This document shows positions 53,211 to 64,000 of a stretch of 64,000 nucleotides of DNA, in pieces; within the stretch, counting starts at the first letter, position 1, and each line of letters opens with the position of its first letter. The notes under the pieces are model-generated. The model did not search any database, was not told where the DNA came from, and saw only the letters and a program-made list of their open reading frames with translations. Position numbers and translations under genes: made by a program. The DNA comes from Charina bottae (lineage: Eukaryota; Chordata; Lepidosauria; Squamata; Charinaidae): the NCBI GenBank assembly GCA_023362775.1, contig JALMGJ010000003.1:48987916-49051915 (forward strand). Direction: 5' to 3'.

Positions 53211-56200
53211 AAAATCTCCAGCAAAGGAGATTGTTACCTTGTCGTGGTGCTGGAGCTTGAGCACCTCAATGAAACCATGAGCTAAACCGTGAAGGGACAC
53301 CCAAGACGGGAAGGTCATGGCAGAGAGGTCAGACTAAATACGATCCCTGGGGAAGGTAATGGCAACCCACCCCAGTATTCTTGCCGTGAAAACTAAATGG
53401 ATCAGTACAACCAGAGATATGTTGGTATACCATCGGAAGATGGGACTCCCAGGTCGGAAGATGGTCAAAATGCTACTGGGGAGGAACAGAGGATATGTTC
53501 AACTAGCCCCAGATGTGATGACGAAGCTAGCTCAAAGCCGAAAGGACGGCTACCGGCCGACGGTGCTGGTGGTGAACGACGAATCCGATGTTCTAAAGAT
53601 CAACACACCATAGGAACCTGGAATGTAAGATCTATGAGCCAGGGCAAATTGGATGTGGTTATTGGTGAGATGTCAAGATTAAATATAGACATTTTAGGTG
53701 TCAGTGAACTGAAATGGACTGGAATGGGCCACTTCACATCAGATGACCACCAGATCTACTACTGTGGACAAGAGGACCACAGAAGAAATGGAGTAGCCTT
53801 CATAATTAATAATAAAGTGGCTAAAGCAGTGCTTGGATACAATCCAAAAAACGATAGAATGATCTCAATTCTAATTCAGGGGAAGCCATTTAACATCACA
53901 GTGATCCAAATATATGCCCCAACCACAGATGCTGAAGAAGCAGAAGTAGATCAGTTCTATGAGGATCTGCAGCACCTACTGGATAATACACCAAAAAGAG
54001 ATGTTATTTTCATTACAGGAGACTGGAATGCTAAGGTGGATAGTCAGACGACACCTGGAATTACAGGCAAGCATGGTCTGGGAGAACAAAATGAAGCAGG
54101 ACATAGGCTGATAGAATTTTGCCAAGACAACTCACTGTGCATAACAAACACTCTCTTCCAACAACCTAAAAGACGACTTTATACATGGACTTCACCAGAT
54201 GGTCGACACCGAAATCAGATTGACTACATCCTTTGCAGCCAAAGGTGGCGGACATCTATACAGTCGGTAAAAACAAGACCTGGAGCTGACTGTAGTTCAG
54301 ATCATGAACTTCTTATTGCAAAATTTAGAATCAGACTAAAGAGAATAGGGAAGACCCACAGATCAGTTAGATATGAGCTCACTAATATTCCTAAGGAATA
54401 TGCAGTGGAGGTGAAGAATAGATTTAAGGGACTAGATTTAGTAGATAGGATCCCGGAAGAACTATGGACAGAAGTTCGCAACATTGTTCAGGAGGCGGCA
54501 ACAAAAAACGTCCCAAAGAAAAAGAAAACCAAGAAGGCAAGATGGCTGTCTGCTGAGACACTGGAAGTAGCCCAAGAAAGAAGGAAAGCAAAAGGCAACA
54601 GTGATAGGGGGAGATATGCCCAATTAAATGCAAAATTCCAGAGGTTAGCCAGAAGAGATAAGGAATTATTTTTAAACAAGCAATGTGCGGAAGTGGAAGA
54701 AGACAATAGAATAGGAAGGACAAGAGACCTCTTCCAGAAAATTAGAAACATCAGAGGTAAATTCCAGGCAAAAATGGGTATGATCAAAAACAAAGAGGGC
54801 AAGGACCTAACAGAAGCAGAAGAGATCAAGAAAAGGTGGCAAGAATATACGGAAGATCTGTATAGGAAGGATAATAATATTGGAGATAGCTTTGACGGTG
54901 TGGTCAGTGAGTTAGAGCCAGACATCCTGAAGAGTGAGGTTGAATGGGCCTTAAGAAGCATTGCTAATAACAAGGCAGCAGAAGACGACGGTATCCCAGC
55001 TGAACTGTTTAAAATCTTGCAAGATGATGCTGTCAAGGTGATGCATGCCATATGCCAGCAAATTTGGAAAACAAAAGAATGGCCATCAGATTGGAAAAAA
55101 TCAACTTATATCCCCATACCAAAAAAGGGAAGCACTAAAGAATGTTCAAACTATCGAACAGTGGCACTTATTTCACATGCCAGTAAGGTAATGCTCAAGA
55201 TCTTGCAAGGTAGACTCCAGCAATTCATGGAGCGAGAATTGCCAGATGTACAAGCTGGGTTTAGAAAAGGCAGAGGAACTAGAGACCAAATTGCCAATAT
55301 CCGCTGGATAATGGAGAAAGCCAGGGAGTTTCAGAAAAACATCTATTTCTGTTTTATTGACTATTCTAAAGCCTTTGACTGTGTGGATCATAACAAATTG
55401 TGGCAAGTTCTTGGTGGTATGGGGATACCAAGTCATCTTGTCTGCCTCCTGAGGAATCTGTATAACGACCAAGTAGCAACGGTAAGAACAGAGCACGGAA
55501 CAATGGACTGGTTTAAGATTGGGAAAGGAGTACGGCAGGGCTGTATACTCTCACCCTACCTATTCAACCTGTACGCAGAACACATCATGCAACGTGCTGG
55601 GCTTGAGGAATCCAAGGCTGGAGTTAAAATCGCTGGAGGAAACATTAACAATCTTAGATATGCAGATGATACCACTTTGATGGCTGAAAGCGAGGAGGTG
55701 TTGAGGAGCCTTATGACGAAGGTAAAAGAAGAAAGTGCAAAAGCTGGGTTGCAGTTAAACCTCAAAAAAAAACCAAGATTATGGCAACCAGCTTGATTGA
55801 TAACTGGCAAATAGAGGGGGAAAACGTGGAGGCAGTGACAGACTTTGTATTTCTAGGCGCAAAGATTACTGCAGATACTGACTGCAGCCAGGAAATCAGA
55901 AGACGTCTACTTCTTGGGAGGAGAGCAATGGCAAATCTTGATAAAAGAGTTAAGAGCAGAGACATCACACTGACAACAAAGGTCCGCATAGTTAAAGCAA
56001 TGGTATTCCCTGTAGTAACCTATGGCTGTGAGAGCTGGACCATGAGGAAGGCTGAGCGAAGGAAGATAGATGCTTTTGAACTGTGATGTTGGAGGAAAAT
56101 TCTGAGAGTGCCTTGGACTGCAAGAAGATCAAACCAGTCCATACTCCAGGAAATAAAGCCAGACTGCTCACTTGAGGGAATGATATTAAAGGCAAAACTG

Positions 56201-56438
56201 AAGTACTTTGGCCACATAATGAGAAGACAGGATACCCTGGAGAAGAAGCTGATGCTAGGGAACGTGGAAGGCAAAAGGAAGAGGGGCCGACCAAGGGCAA
56301 GATGGATGGATGATATTCTGGAGGTGACGGACTCGACCGTGGGGGAGCTGGGGATGGTGACGGCCGACAGAAAGCTCTGGCGTGGACTGGTTCATGAAGT
56401 CATGAAGAGTCGGAAGCGACTGAACGAATAAACAACAA
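53211..56438 (+). mobile_element. Full-length Bov-B (RTE) LINE
   Basis: 3228 bp, flanked by a perfect 13-bp target duplication AAAAGAAAATTAG (53198-53210 and 56439-56451). The 5' UTR has the familiar GAAGGTAATGGCAACCCACC stretch, and the 3' end is GACTGAACGAATAAACAACAA. The single ORF starts at 53397. Full length plus an intact duplication indicates a recent insertion. Bov-B is the LINE group known for horizontal movement between squamates and ruminants (established knowledge). Confidence 0.96.
53397..56431 (+). pseudogene. Bov-B ORF2 (APE endonuclease and reverse transcriptase), two lesions
   Basis: Endonuclease from about residue 70 (TIGTWNVRSMSQGKLDV) with VSELKWTG, FITGDWNAKVDS and the closing SDHELLIAKFR near residue 300. 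A basic linker (KKKKTKKARWLSAE). RT with KECSNYRTVALIS, FIDYSKAFDCVDHNKLW (motif A), KGVRQGCILSPYLFNLY (motif B) and LRYADDTTLMAE with YADD at residue 755 (motif C). The frame breaks at a 9-A run (55764-55772) and continues in the +1-shifted frame 55781-56086 (thumb and KAMVFPVVTYGCESW). TGA at 56084-56086 replaces the TGG seen at the same place in the 11.4 kb copy. The tail then runs to 56431 (KYFGHIMRRQD). It could make a truncated protein with the full EN and RT core only. Confidence 0.95.
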
Positions 56439-56451
56439 AAAAGAAAATTAG

Positions 56452-57780
56452 GGCATTTCTGGAGATAAATCTTCATCCATTAATATATGATTGATCTTAT
56501 CAAACCTGTCTTGTTTTGCAAAAGTCTTGCTGTACAGTTTTTATCTTGTAGTCAAGATTCTTTCGAATGTCTTTCGAATGCCTTTGGTGATTTTTTTCAT
56601 GTTTCTCAGAAGAGTTGAGTAGAGGGTTTTCCTGACATTGTTTTCTATTCTTCATCCCTTGATGACTCTACAGCCTCCCTGGCTGTTGAGTTGTGTGATC
56701 CAGAAAGCTCCATGGGAGGTGTTTCTTCAGGATAAGCAGAAGAAATGAGGGACATAACAGTGTTTTGAGAAAAGACTGTGTAATGACATTTGCTGGCACT
56801 CCTCAGCTACTTTGTGATTAAAGTAAGTATAAAAAAACCTATGTCTTACCCATAAGAATTTTCTCAACATTTATTCAAAAACTGAAAAGCAATTTCTTTT
56901 CCCTCAAAGTAGATTTAAATGGTTGGATAAAATGCAGAGGAAAAGTTCAACATAGCACTGTTTTCAATCCAACCTGTTAAAACCTATGTTCACATGGTTG
57001 CAGAATTGTTATACAATATACTTTAGTTGTATTGCATAAGTGGTTACTTGCAAGGTTGCCATTGCTTATGTACTGTTTAATAAATCTTTCCTACATCAAA
57101 CCAAGTACCATTTATCAGAGAAAAATCTCACAGCAACAGCCTTTATCCATGCTCCTGTTATAATCGTAAGGCCGAAGTTGTGTTTTAATTGATGAAATGT
57201 GCTATACAGTATGACAAATTTGAAAAAAAAAATCCTAGCAAACCTTTTGTTGCCCTTTAGAAATGTGATGAAATTGACAGAAGTTAAAACTCTTAGGACT
57301 GAAATGAAATAACTGAGGCTCTCTATTCTTTCTCGAAGACACTTGCTAGATTTCACTTCTCACATTCTGTTTCCATGGATTTGATCCAAAAATAATGGAT
57401 GGAAAGTTATTAAGTAAGTGATAGTTGCAAAACTCTAAGTGTCATCACTCATTGAGGTAACACTGTTACTCAGGCAAGGAGTCTTTATTAATGTTTCACA
57501 AAGGACAGAGAGTTATTGTAGAGATGAGAGTGTGAAAGATACAGGGCAGGATTCTGACTTGTATATAAATACTGTATATAAAGATTGTTTGAATGTTCCC
57601 ACAGTTAAATACTCATTAAAACCACCATACTGAAGGATATATGGGTCCCTTAAGATGCGGCTGATAGTAAGTTAAGGGGGTTCTGTGTTCAGCCTTACCA
57701 TGGCTTTGTAGTGGCTTTGGGTGGGAGATTTAGAAAGGATATGCCATTTTGTACTTTACCTCTAAATTTGTACTTTACCT
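56452..57780. other. No recognised gene or repeat
   Basis: AT-rich unassigned DNA. Confidence 0.5.
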
Positions 57781-57783
57781 TTA

Positions 57784-57813
57784 AATTTGTACTTTAAATT
57801 TAAAGTACAAATT
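57784..57813. repeat. 30-bp perfect palindrome
   Basis: AATTTGTACTTTAAA is followed directly by its reverse complement. Preceded by two more direct copies of AATTTGTACTTTACCT-like words (57750-57785). It abuts the Sauria SINE at 57821. Confidence 0.9.
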
Positions 57814-57820
57814 AAATTTA

Positions 57821-58155
57821 GGGGGCGTGGTGGCTCAGCGGGTAAGACGCCAGGCTTGTCGATCGGAAGATCGCAAGTTCGGAGGTTCGAATCCCTAGCC
57901 CTGCGTGCGGAGTGAGCTCCCGCACTAGCTCCAGCTCTTGCCAACCTAGCAATTCGAAAGCATGCAAATGCAAGTAGATGAATAGGTACCACTTCGGTGG
58001 GCAGGTAACAGCGTTCCGCGCGCGTCATGCCGGCCACATGACCGCGGAAGCGTCTTCGGACAACGCTGGCTCTTCGGCTAACAAACGGAGATGAGCACCG
58101 GCCCCTAGAGTCGGACACGACTGCACAAATGTGCGGGGGGAACCTTTACCTTTAC
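57821..58155 (+). mobile_element. Sauria-type SINE
   Basis: Head GGGGGCGTGGTGGCTCAGCG (A box), GGTTCGAATCC (B box), body CAAGTAGATGAATAGGTACC and GCCGGCCACATGACCGC, tail TAGAGTCGGACACGACTGC and ACCTTTACCTTTAC. It is the least mutated of the Sauria copies here. Confidence 0.94.
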
Positions 58156-58183
58156 TTTTTACTTTACCTCTATAATTTCCTCC

Positions 58184-58212
58184 AAACAAACAAACAAACA
58201 AACAAACACACA
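58184..58212 (+). repeat. (ACAA)n microsatellite
   Basis: About seven CAAA units. Confidence 0.9.
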
Positions 58213-59340
58213 AAATCTCTAGTTTAGAGTAGGTGAACTACAAAGAAAATTTTGCTTGAATAATGAATGAAATCAAACATGAAACTCTGTTTTGATTAAA
58301 TCATTGTAACTTGCTTTTAAAGTTGAATAAGATGAATGAAGAGTAACATTACATCAATCAAGCTCAGGGTTTCTTTTCCACAGTGGTCAATTATGGGCCC
58401 ATAGGATGCCCATGATCAAGACTTAAATGCTACAGTACCTGCTGCTTGTTTTTCCCCAAAAGTAGTAATCAGGGGAATATTGACTCTGATATTGGAAGTT
58501 ATTAAATAGCCACCTCAAATTTATGATAAATGGACTTACCTCTATGATTGCTACTTTAGCTTCTCAGCTCCTAACCCTCAGGACGAGATTTATTTCCACT
58601 TGTGAACATTTTTAACTACTATAGAAAAGCTAAGCATTGTAATTTCCATTCATTTTTATCTCTTATACAACCAAAAACTACTGTTGATAGGCCAACCAAA
58701 AGTATTTTTCCACCTCAGTAGAATAACAAGATATCCTCTTCTCAATTCTGTAATCAGAAGCTGATTGACCCGGTTGTTCATTCTTATTGTATTACCACCA
58801 ATAATAAGATATACAGTATAAGGTAAGAAGATATCTTCACCCAGGATAGCATGTTTGCTGAGGGGACACTGCATGGTGTTCAGAGATGTATTATTTCATC
58901 CATCCCAGCTACACCCCATCTCCCAGGATATGCTCACTCTGATTAATGGTAGAACTGGCCTTGAAGACTCAACATGGAAGCAACATGTTAAGATGTCTTA
59001 ATAATTAAATGCTAAATTTTAAAAGGCTAGGTTCAGACATCTTGAAGTATTAGGATACTAAAATCTTGAAGTGCAGAATGCTAAAAGTGCTTCTTCAAAA
59101 AGAATGCAAGAACAATGAAAACAAATGTTGATGATTAGATTATTCACTTCTATTTAACTTATTTTTCCTTGAGTTGTCTTGGTGAACTCAACTGGAATGA
59201 TGTAATCAGATAACATAATCATATAATTATGCCAACTAACCACAATGTACAGTATCTGTTTATGCAAAAAGTAAAACATATTTAACATTTTAGTCGCCAG
59301 TTTCCAGGAGATTGATTTGCTATTGTCTTATAGATAGATG
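58213..59340. other. No recognised gene or repeat
   Basis: AT-rich unassigned DNA. Confidence 0.5.
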
Positions 59341-59760
59341 TAACATGGTGCCTCCTGGTGGTCACTGTACTTTAAAACTCTACACAGGATACACACTGTG
59401 TAAAAATAGAGAAACCACCCCCCTCCAAGAGAGTGTGTGTGGAAATTATGTAATACCCTGTACATGGGGGCATGACATAATATATAATATCTATATCTCT
59501 ATAATATCAGAGCAGAGTTAAAGCTCAGTTATATCATTTTAACAGCCCTTCTAAGATGTCCCTTCCTGCAGCTGCTGAGTGCCAGGACCTACATAGCTCA
59601 TAAAGCCAATGCACTGTGTATGGTCATCTAAAGTGTGAAGGTTCAGTTCCTGGTGGAGGGTTTGAACACCACTGAATAACATCTGGCTACCCACATCTGA
59701 AGATTCCCAATAAGGATGAAACAGGTAACATGGTGCCTCCTGGTGGTCACTGTAAGTTAA
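59341..59760. repeat. Pair of 35-bp direct repeats flanking 350 bp
   Basis: GTAACATGGTGCCTCCTGGT, continuing GGTCACTGTA, occurs at 59341 and again at 59727, with two mismatches in the last bases. The sequence between is unassigned. Confidence 0.85.
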
Positions 59761-59852
59761 ATCAAGAAACTGATCAAATATTATCAGGAGAAATTCAGTA
59801 TTTACACCTAGACAGTCCATTAAACACACACACACACACAAACTCACACACA

Positions 59853-61060
59853 GGTGAAAAGCAGGTGGCAGCTGTGGCCAGGAGGGCCTGCACAAAAATC
59901 CATCTTACACATCAATTGCACCCATTTCTGGACTGGAAGAACCTACTCCCTCATGTCACCTCCTGGTTGGACAATTGCAATACCTTCTATATGGCTGCTC
60001 TTGAAGACTATCCAGAAGCTGCAACTTCCTCTTTTAAACTCCCATATAGAAGGGAGAAATGTATTGCAAATCAAGTGGCTAAAGGGGGAGGTTTAAACAT
60101 CTTCCATCCATGTAATGAGATCAAGCCCTTATTTCTTCCTCTAGTAAGGAATATACTACGCACCTTTCGGATAAAATCACTCAGATTTGCTCCATGATGA
60201 ACTCTGGCTAAGTGGTCCTATGGAGTTGATGAAGGCATGATCTGGATTTATTATCTGGGCTGAGCTTGATCCTGTTGGTCCTGAGGAAGTAGACAGTGTT
60301 CTCAGGGCTGTGAGCTCAGCCACCTGTATAGTAGATCTATGCACCTTCTGGTTAGCTAGGCTCTCCAGAAAATGACATGTGGCTGGGCCCAGATATTGGT
60401 AAATTCATCCTTGAGAGAGGGTGGAGGTCCTGCCAATGCTTATGGAGATGGTGGTCTGTTCAAGAAGCCACTGCTGGTACTGACTGTGCTGGACAATTTT
60501 CATCCCATCTCCAACCTTCCCTTTTTTAGGAAGGTTGTTGAGCAGCAGGTCACACTGCAGCTTCAAAGAGCCCTGGAGGAATATATCTGGACCCATTCCA
60601 GTCAGGTTTCAGGCCTGGGTATGGGACTGATAAAGCATTGATTGCAATTGTGGATGACCCCTAACAGGAATAGGTTGGGAGTGGTGCATCCAACCTTGCT
60701 CTCCTTGATCTTTCAACAGCTTTTGATACCACTGATCATGGTATCCTTCAGACAATACTTTCACTGGCTCCCAATAGGCTTCCAAGTGCAATTCAAGGTG
60801 CTGGTTACCACCTATAAAGCCCTTCATGGTATGGGGCTGGATTATTTGCAGGATCATCTTTGTTGTTTTCAATTGTTTCTGCCCAACCCTCTAGATCAAG
60901 CAAAATGGGCATGTCCTGTGTCCCATCTAGTGATAGTGCCATCTGGCAGGACCCAGGAAGCCTGCCTTCTCCACTGTTGTACCTGCCCTTTAGAACACCA
61001 TACCACCACCACCCTGAAACTCCCCTGACCCTGACCCTACTGGCATTTGTAAATCTTTGA
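59853..61060 (+). pseudogene. Heavily decayed L2 ORF pieces
   Basis: 59853-60100 corresponds to the RT C-terminal part (KQVAAVARRA, compare 44237). 60175-60760 corresponds to an earlier part (DPVGPEEVDSVLRAV in shifted frames; LDNFHPISNLPF; DTTDHGIL). 60760-61060 jumps to HWLPIGFQVQFKVLVTTYKALHGMG. The pieces are therefore out of order with an internal deletion: two overlapping L2 fragments or one rearranged copy. No usable frame remains. Confidence 0.8.
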
Positions 61061-61149
61061 AGATCTGGTGGTTGTGTGAACCATTGATGTGATTTTTTTC
61101 TTGAGTGATTGCTGTTATATGAGTTGGGTTAGATTGTCCTTGGGCACTA

Positions 61150-61471
61150 GGTAAAGATAAAGGTTTCCCCTGCACAGTCATGTCCAACTCTAGGGGGCGG
61201 TGCTCATCTCTGTTTGTTAGCCGAAGAGCCAGCGTTGTCCGAAGATGCTTCTGCAGTCATGTGGCTGGCATGATGTGCGCGGAACGCTGTTACCTACCCA
61301 CTGAAGTGGTACCTATTTATCTACTTGCCTTTGCATGCTTTTGAATTGCTAGGTTGGCAAGAGCTGGGACGAGTGCGGGAGCTCACTCCGTCACGTGGCG
61401 CTCGGGTCTCGAACCTCCGACCTTCTGATTGTCAAGCCTGGCGTCTTAACCACTGAGCCATCGCGCCCCCC
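61150..61471 (-). mobile_element. Sauria-type SINE
   Basis: Minus-strand copy with head GCGCGATGGCTCAGTGGTTA, GGTTCGAGACC and tail TAGAGTTGGACATGACTGTG. Perfect 10-bp target duplication TTGGGCACTA (61140-61149 and 61472-61481). It is inserted in the 3' UTR of the decayed L2. Confidence 0.93.
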
Positions 61472-61481
61472 TTGGGCACTA

Positions 61482-61655
61482 ATATTATTTTATTACTGTT
61501 GTTATTATTAGTGGTTTCTTTCTTGTTGTGTTGGTTTTTTTTTTATCCAGAGTTCACTACCCAGAGTCACAATTTGTGAGATGGGAAGCTATATAAATTG
61601 ACATAACAAAGAAACAAACAAACAAACAAATAAATAAATAAATAAATAAAGATAA
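61482..61655 (+). mobile_element. L2 3' end with (AAAC)n-(AAAT)n tail
   Basis: CAGAGTTCACTACCCAGAGTC, then GAGATGGGAAGCTATATAAA, then an AAAC/AAAT simple repeat. It completes the L2 copy interrupted by the SINE. Confidence 0.75.
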
Positions 61656-62795
61656 CAAGGGCAGTTTGACATTACATATTTAATAGATCACACAATTTCA
61701 TCTTTAGTTCTTTCCTGTCCCTCATTCCATTAAGCCAGTAGCACTCAAGGTTGCACAGTAGACTTTGGAAAGGTGTGGGTTGTGCTGATTTAAGCTTTAA
61801 TTCTCCAGAACTCTTCATCAGGAAAGATGGTAAACAAAGTAATACGAGGAGAGGGGAGGGAGATGGAAAAGAGTGATTGATGTTGAGGCCATTTAGTCAC
61901 TGTCTTAAGATGAATGTGGGAGGAGGTTGCAGACATACAAATTAAGTTTCATATGTGCTGTGATATTTTCAGGTTGAAGCTTTCTGGAACTATTTGCATG
62001 AAAGAACAGTCATATGATGATTTAGCCCACATTTTAGAAAAATAAAATCCAACTTGTAGATAGAACCATCTCTATCTTAAACAAAACACTTAGGTGCGAT
62101 CCGAAAGAGAACAGAGAAGGAACTAACCCTAGGCTGTTTTTATTAACTGAAAATTTTAATTTATGTGAAAGAAGTAGGAATGCTAGGAGAACTGAGTATT
62201 GATTTCTTTGTAAATGAAGGGACCAAATGTACCAAGAAGAGGTTTCTTATGATACAATTGAAAATTTAATATAGAGAGTCTACCAATATTAATTTCAAAA
62301 CATGTCTCAGGTTGAATAAAATGCATATAACTGAAAGAGTTATGTATAAAATCCATGCATTTGGAAAGTTGTAAACAAAAGTGCGTTTATTTAGAAAAAT
62401 TGTATATTAAGACATGTATTTGCATTTATTAGGGAAGTTGTATACAAGATGCGTAGATCAGTGGAAATTGAATACGACAATGTTTATATAAGGGAAATGT
62501 GCATTCAAAACAATGCAGATGTTGTCTTTTTAAAATCTGAATTTCAGAATAATGCAGAACTTTGGGGGTCAAATTAACATTTGAACACTTGTATTTATAT
62601 GGATGTAATCTAGCCATAGGAACAAGAGCTTGCTTTATCTTATTTTGCCTTTTCCCAAGAAGTTTATTTTATAGTGTAATGAGTGCCCAACAAATATATG
62701 CTAGAAGTCAGGTCAAGGTTTGTGGCATTTGGTTGAACCCAGTGAAAGTATTGTGGATATTTGATTTTTTTCAATTCATGAGATGTTTTTTTTTT
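61656..62795. other. No recognised gene or repeat
   Basis: AT-rich unassigned DNA; a T run lies at about 62786-62803. Confidence 0.5.
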
Positions 62796-62802
62796 TTTTT
62801 TT

Positions 62803-63032
62803 GGTGCCTTCAAGTGAGTTTTTGACTCTTGGTGACTGCCTGGACTAGTCCCTGCAGTTTTCTTGGCAAGATTTTTCAGAAGTGGTTTGCCATTGCCTCC
62901 TTCCTAGGACTGAGAGAGAATGACAGGCCCAAGGTCACCCAGCTGGCTTTGTGCCTAAGGTGGGACTAGAACTCACAGTCTCCTGGTTTCTAGCACAATG
63001 CCTTAACCACTACATCAACCTGGTTCTCTAGG
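62803..63032 (-). mobile_element. tRNA-derived CORE/MIR-like SINE
   Basis: The minus strand reads GTAGTGGTTAAGGCATTGTG (head), GTGAGTTCTAGTCCCACC, GTGACCTTGGGCCTGTCATT (core), CTTGCCAAGAAAACTGCAGG (body) and CACTTGAAGGCACC (end). The A tail appears as the T run at its left. Confidence 0.88.
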
Positions 63033-63059
63033 ATGGCTATTTTCATTTTTTTATTTATT

Positions 63060-63172
63060 AGATCAGGGTTAGGCAATGCCCAACATCCCAAAAAAGCCAG
63101 ATCAATGGTGAAGGGTGCTGGGAGTTGTAGTACAGCAACATTTGGGGGTGTCAAATGTTGCCTAGTCCATAC
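63060..63172. mobile_element. Palindromic MITE remnant (hAT-like, tentative)
   Basis: CAGGGTTAGGCAATGCCCAAC and, inverted, CAAATGTTGCCTAGTCC form loose terminal repeats. GCTGGGAGTTGTAGTACAGC lies between. It relates to the remnants at 2.4 and 3.6 kb. Confidence 0.5.
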
Positions 63173-64000
63173 TACCTCTATTTTGATACCCTGAATGCAC
63201 AAAAATGCCAACTTCAGCAGCTGCTGGGTGATAGATACTGCCAAATCAGAACCCTGAATTAAAACAAAGTGGAACAGCTTTGGAAGACAGAAACCAGGAT
63301 GACTCAGTGTTTAGCAGTATGTTAATATATGTTCATGCTTACAAAGGCATTTGGTGGGGAGGGGCCCACTTTAGATTGTATAACTGTTACATCACTGCAT
63401 GAATTCATTGCTTCTTTATTTCTTTTATAAAGCAATCCGCTGTCAGAATCATCTGAACACAGAATTGTTTCCATCACACCACCTTGTTGTCTAGATGTCC
63501 TAAAGCTCTCCATGTAGCTATTCCCTCTGCCAATTGACAAACATCAGTGGCAGATACTTGAACATCATCTGGAACCTGTATGAACTGGAAGCCAGTGCCC
63601 TTTTTCTTGTGATTCTCTTGACAGTGCTATCTGGAAATTGGAAATTAGTAGCTGGTGGGGGAGTTGGATTGCTACCCATATATATTATTTATGTCCCTAC
63701 TTCTTTTTTTAATCTGCACTTCAGACTGAGGCTCCAATCCCATTTTTGTGCAGTTGCACACATGCCAAACTACTAGAAATCAAAGTTTACTTATTTGGCA
63801 GGTAGTATGGACTAATTTCACCCCCTCCATACCATGTCTGAGCAGCTGATCACAATAATCAGGTTATATGCAGGCATTAAATTCAGCCCAAGCCAGTGTA
63901 TCAGGAGCAAAACTGTTAATGCAGATGTCTCAGGCACGACCTTTCAACCAGTTTGGGATCTGCCATGTGAAAGCCAGCAAGAGAACTGGTAGGAGAAGTC
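63173..64000. other. No recognised gene or repeat
   Basis: AT-rich unassigned DNA up to the window edge. Confidence 0.5.

Overview
The window looks like intergenic DNA from a squamate reptile (lizard or snake). The evidence is the repeat content: several Sauria-type tRNA SINEs with a Bov-B-like tail, an almost intact Bov-B LINE, L2, CR1 and R4-like LINE remains, MIR/CORE-type SINEs, CpG-rich hAT miniature elements, and many long microsatellites in AT-rich DNA. I found no host exon that I can defend. Every long reading frame with a recognisable domain belongs to a transposable element.

Layout. 0-29.6 kb: AT-rich DNA with old repeats. It holds a Bov-B 3' end at the left edge, two 5S rRNA-derived SINE remnants, a decayed minus-strand LINE (about 4.74-7.56 kb) with a second copy at 23.8-25.1 kb, a Sauria SINE, a foldback pair of LTR-like sequences (10.6-11.1 kb), a Bov-B fragment, and hAT miniature elements at 13.5, 16.4-17.4 (three nested copies) and 24.3 kb. 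29.6-36.6 kb: a complete, apparently intact chromodomain Ty3/gypsy retrotransposon on the minus strand, with 435-bp LTRs and target duplication AGAAT. 36.6-46.2 kb: microsatellites, SINEs, a CR1 tail, a degenerate 45-bp repeat, and an L2 LINE interrupted by a SINE-bearing segment. 46.2-51.7 kb: a second chromodomain Ty3/gypsy retrotransposon on the plus strand, with 243-bp LTRs and target duplication GGATC, inserted into an older L2 tail. 51.8-52.7 kb: an R4-like C-terminal fragment. 53.2-56.4 kb: a full-length Bov-B with a 13-bp target duplication. 56.4-64 kb: Sauria SINEs, decayed L2, a CORE-SINE and unassigned AT-rich DNA.

The most interesting biology is in the two Ty3/gypsy elements. Both lack a recognisable tRNA primer site. 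In each, the 12-13 nt just inside the 5' LTR is a perfect reverse complement of a stretch within the same LTR, placed where the RNA should begin (a TATA-like box about 30 nt upstream and AATAAA shortly downstream). This is the arrangement of self-primed elements such as Tf1 and sushi. The minus-strand element also has a textbook -1 frameshift signal between gag and pol: the heptamer GGGAAAC, a 7-nt spacer, a 9-bp GC-rich stem and a possible pseudoknot partner. To my knowledge GGGAAAC is also the heptamer of the sushi-derived mammalian gene PEG10. The element may therefore be a living relative of the source of that domesticated gene.
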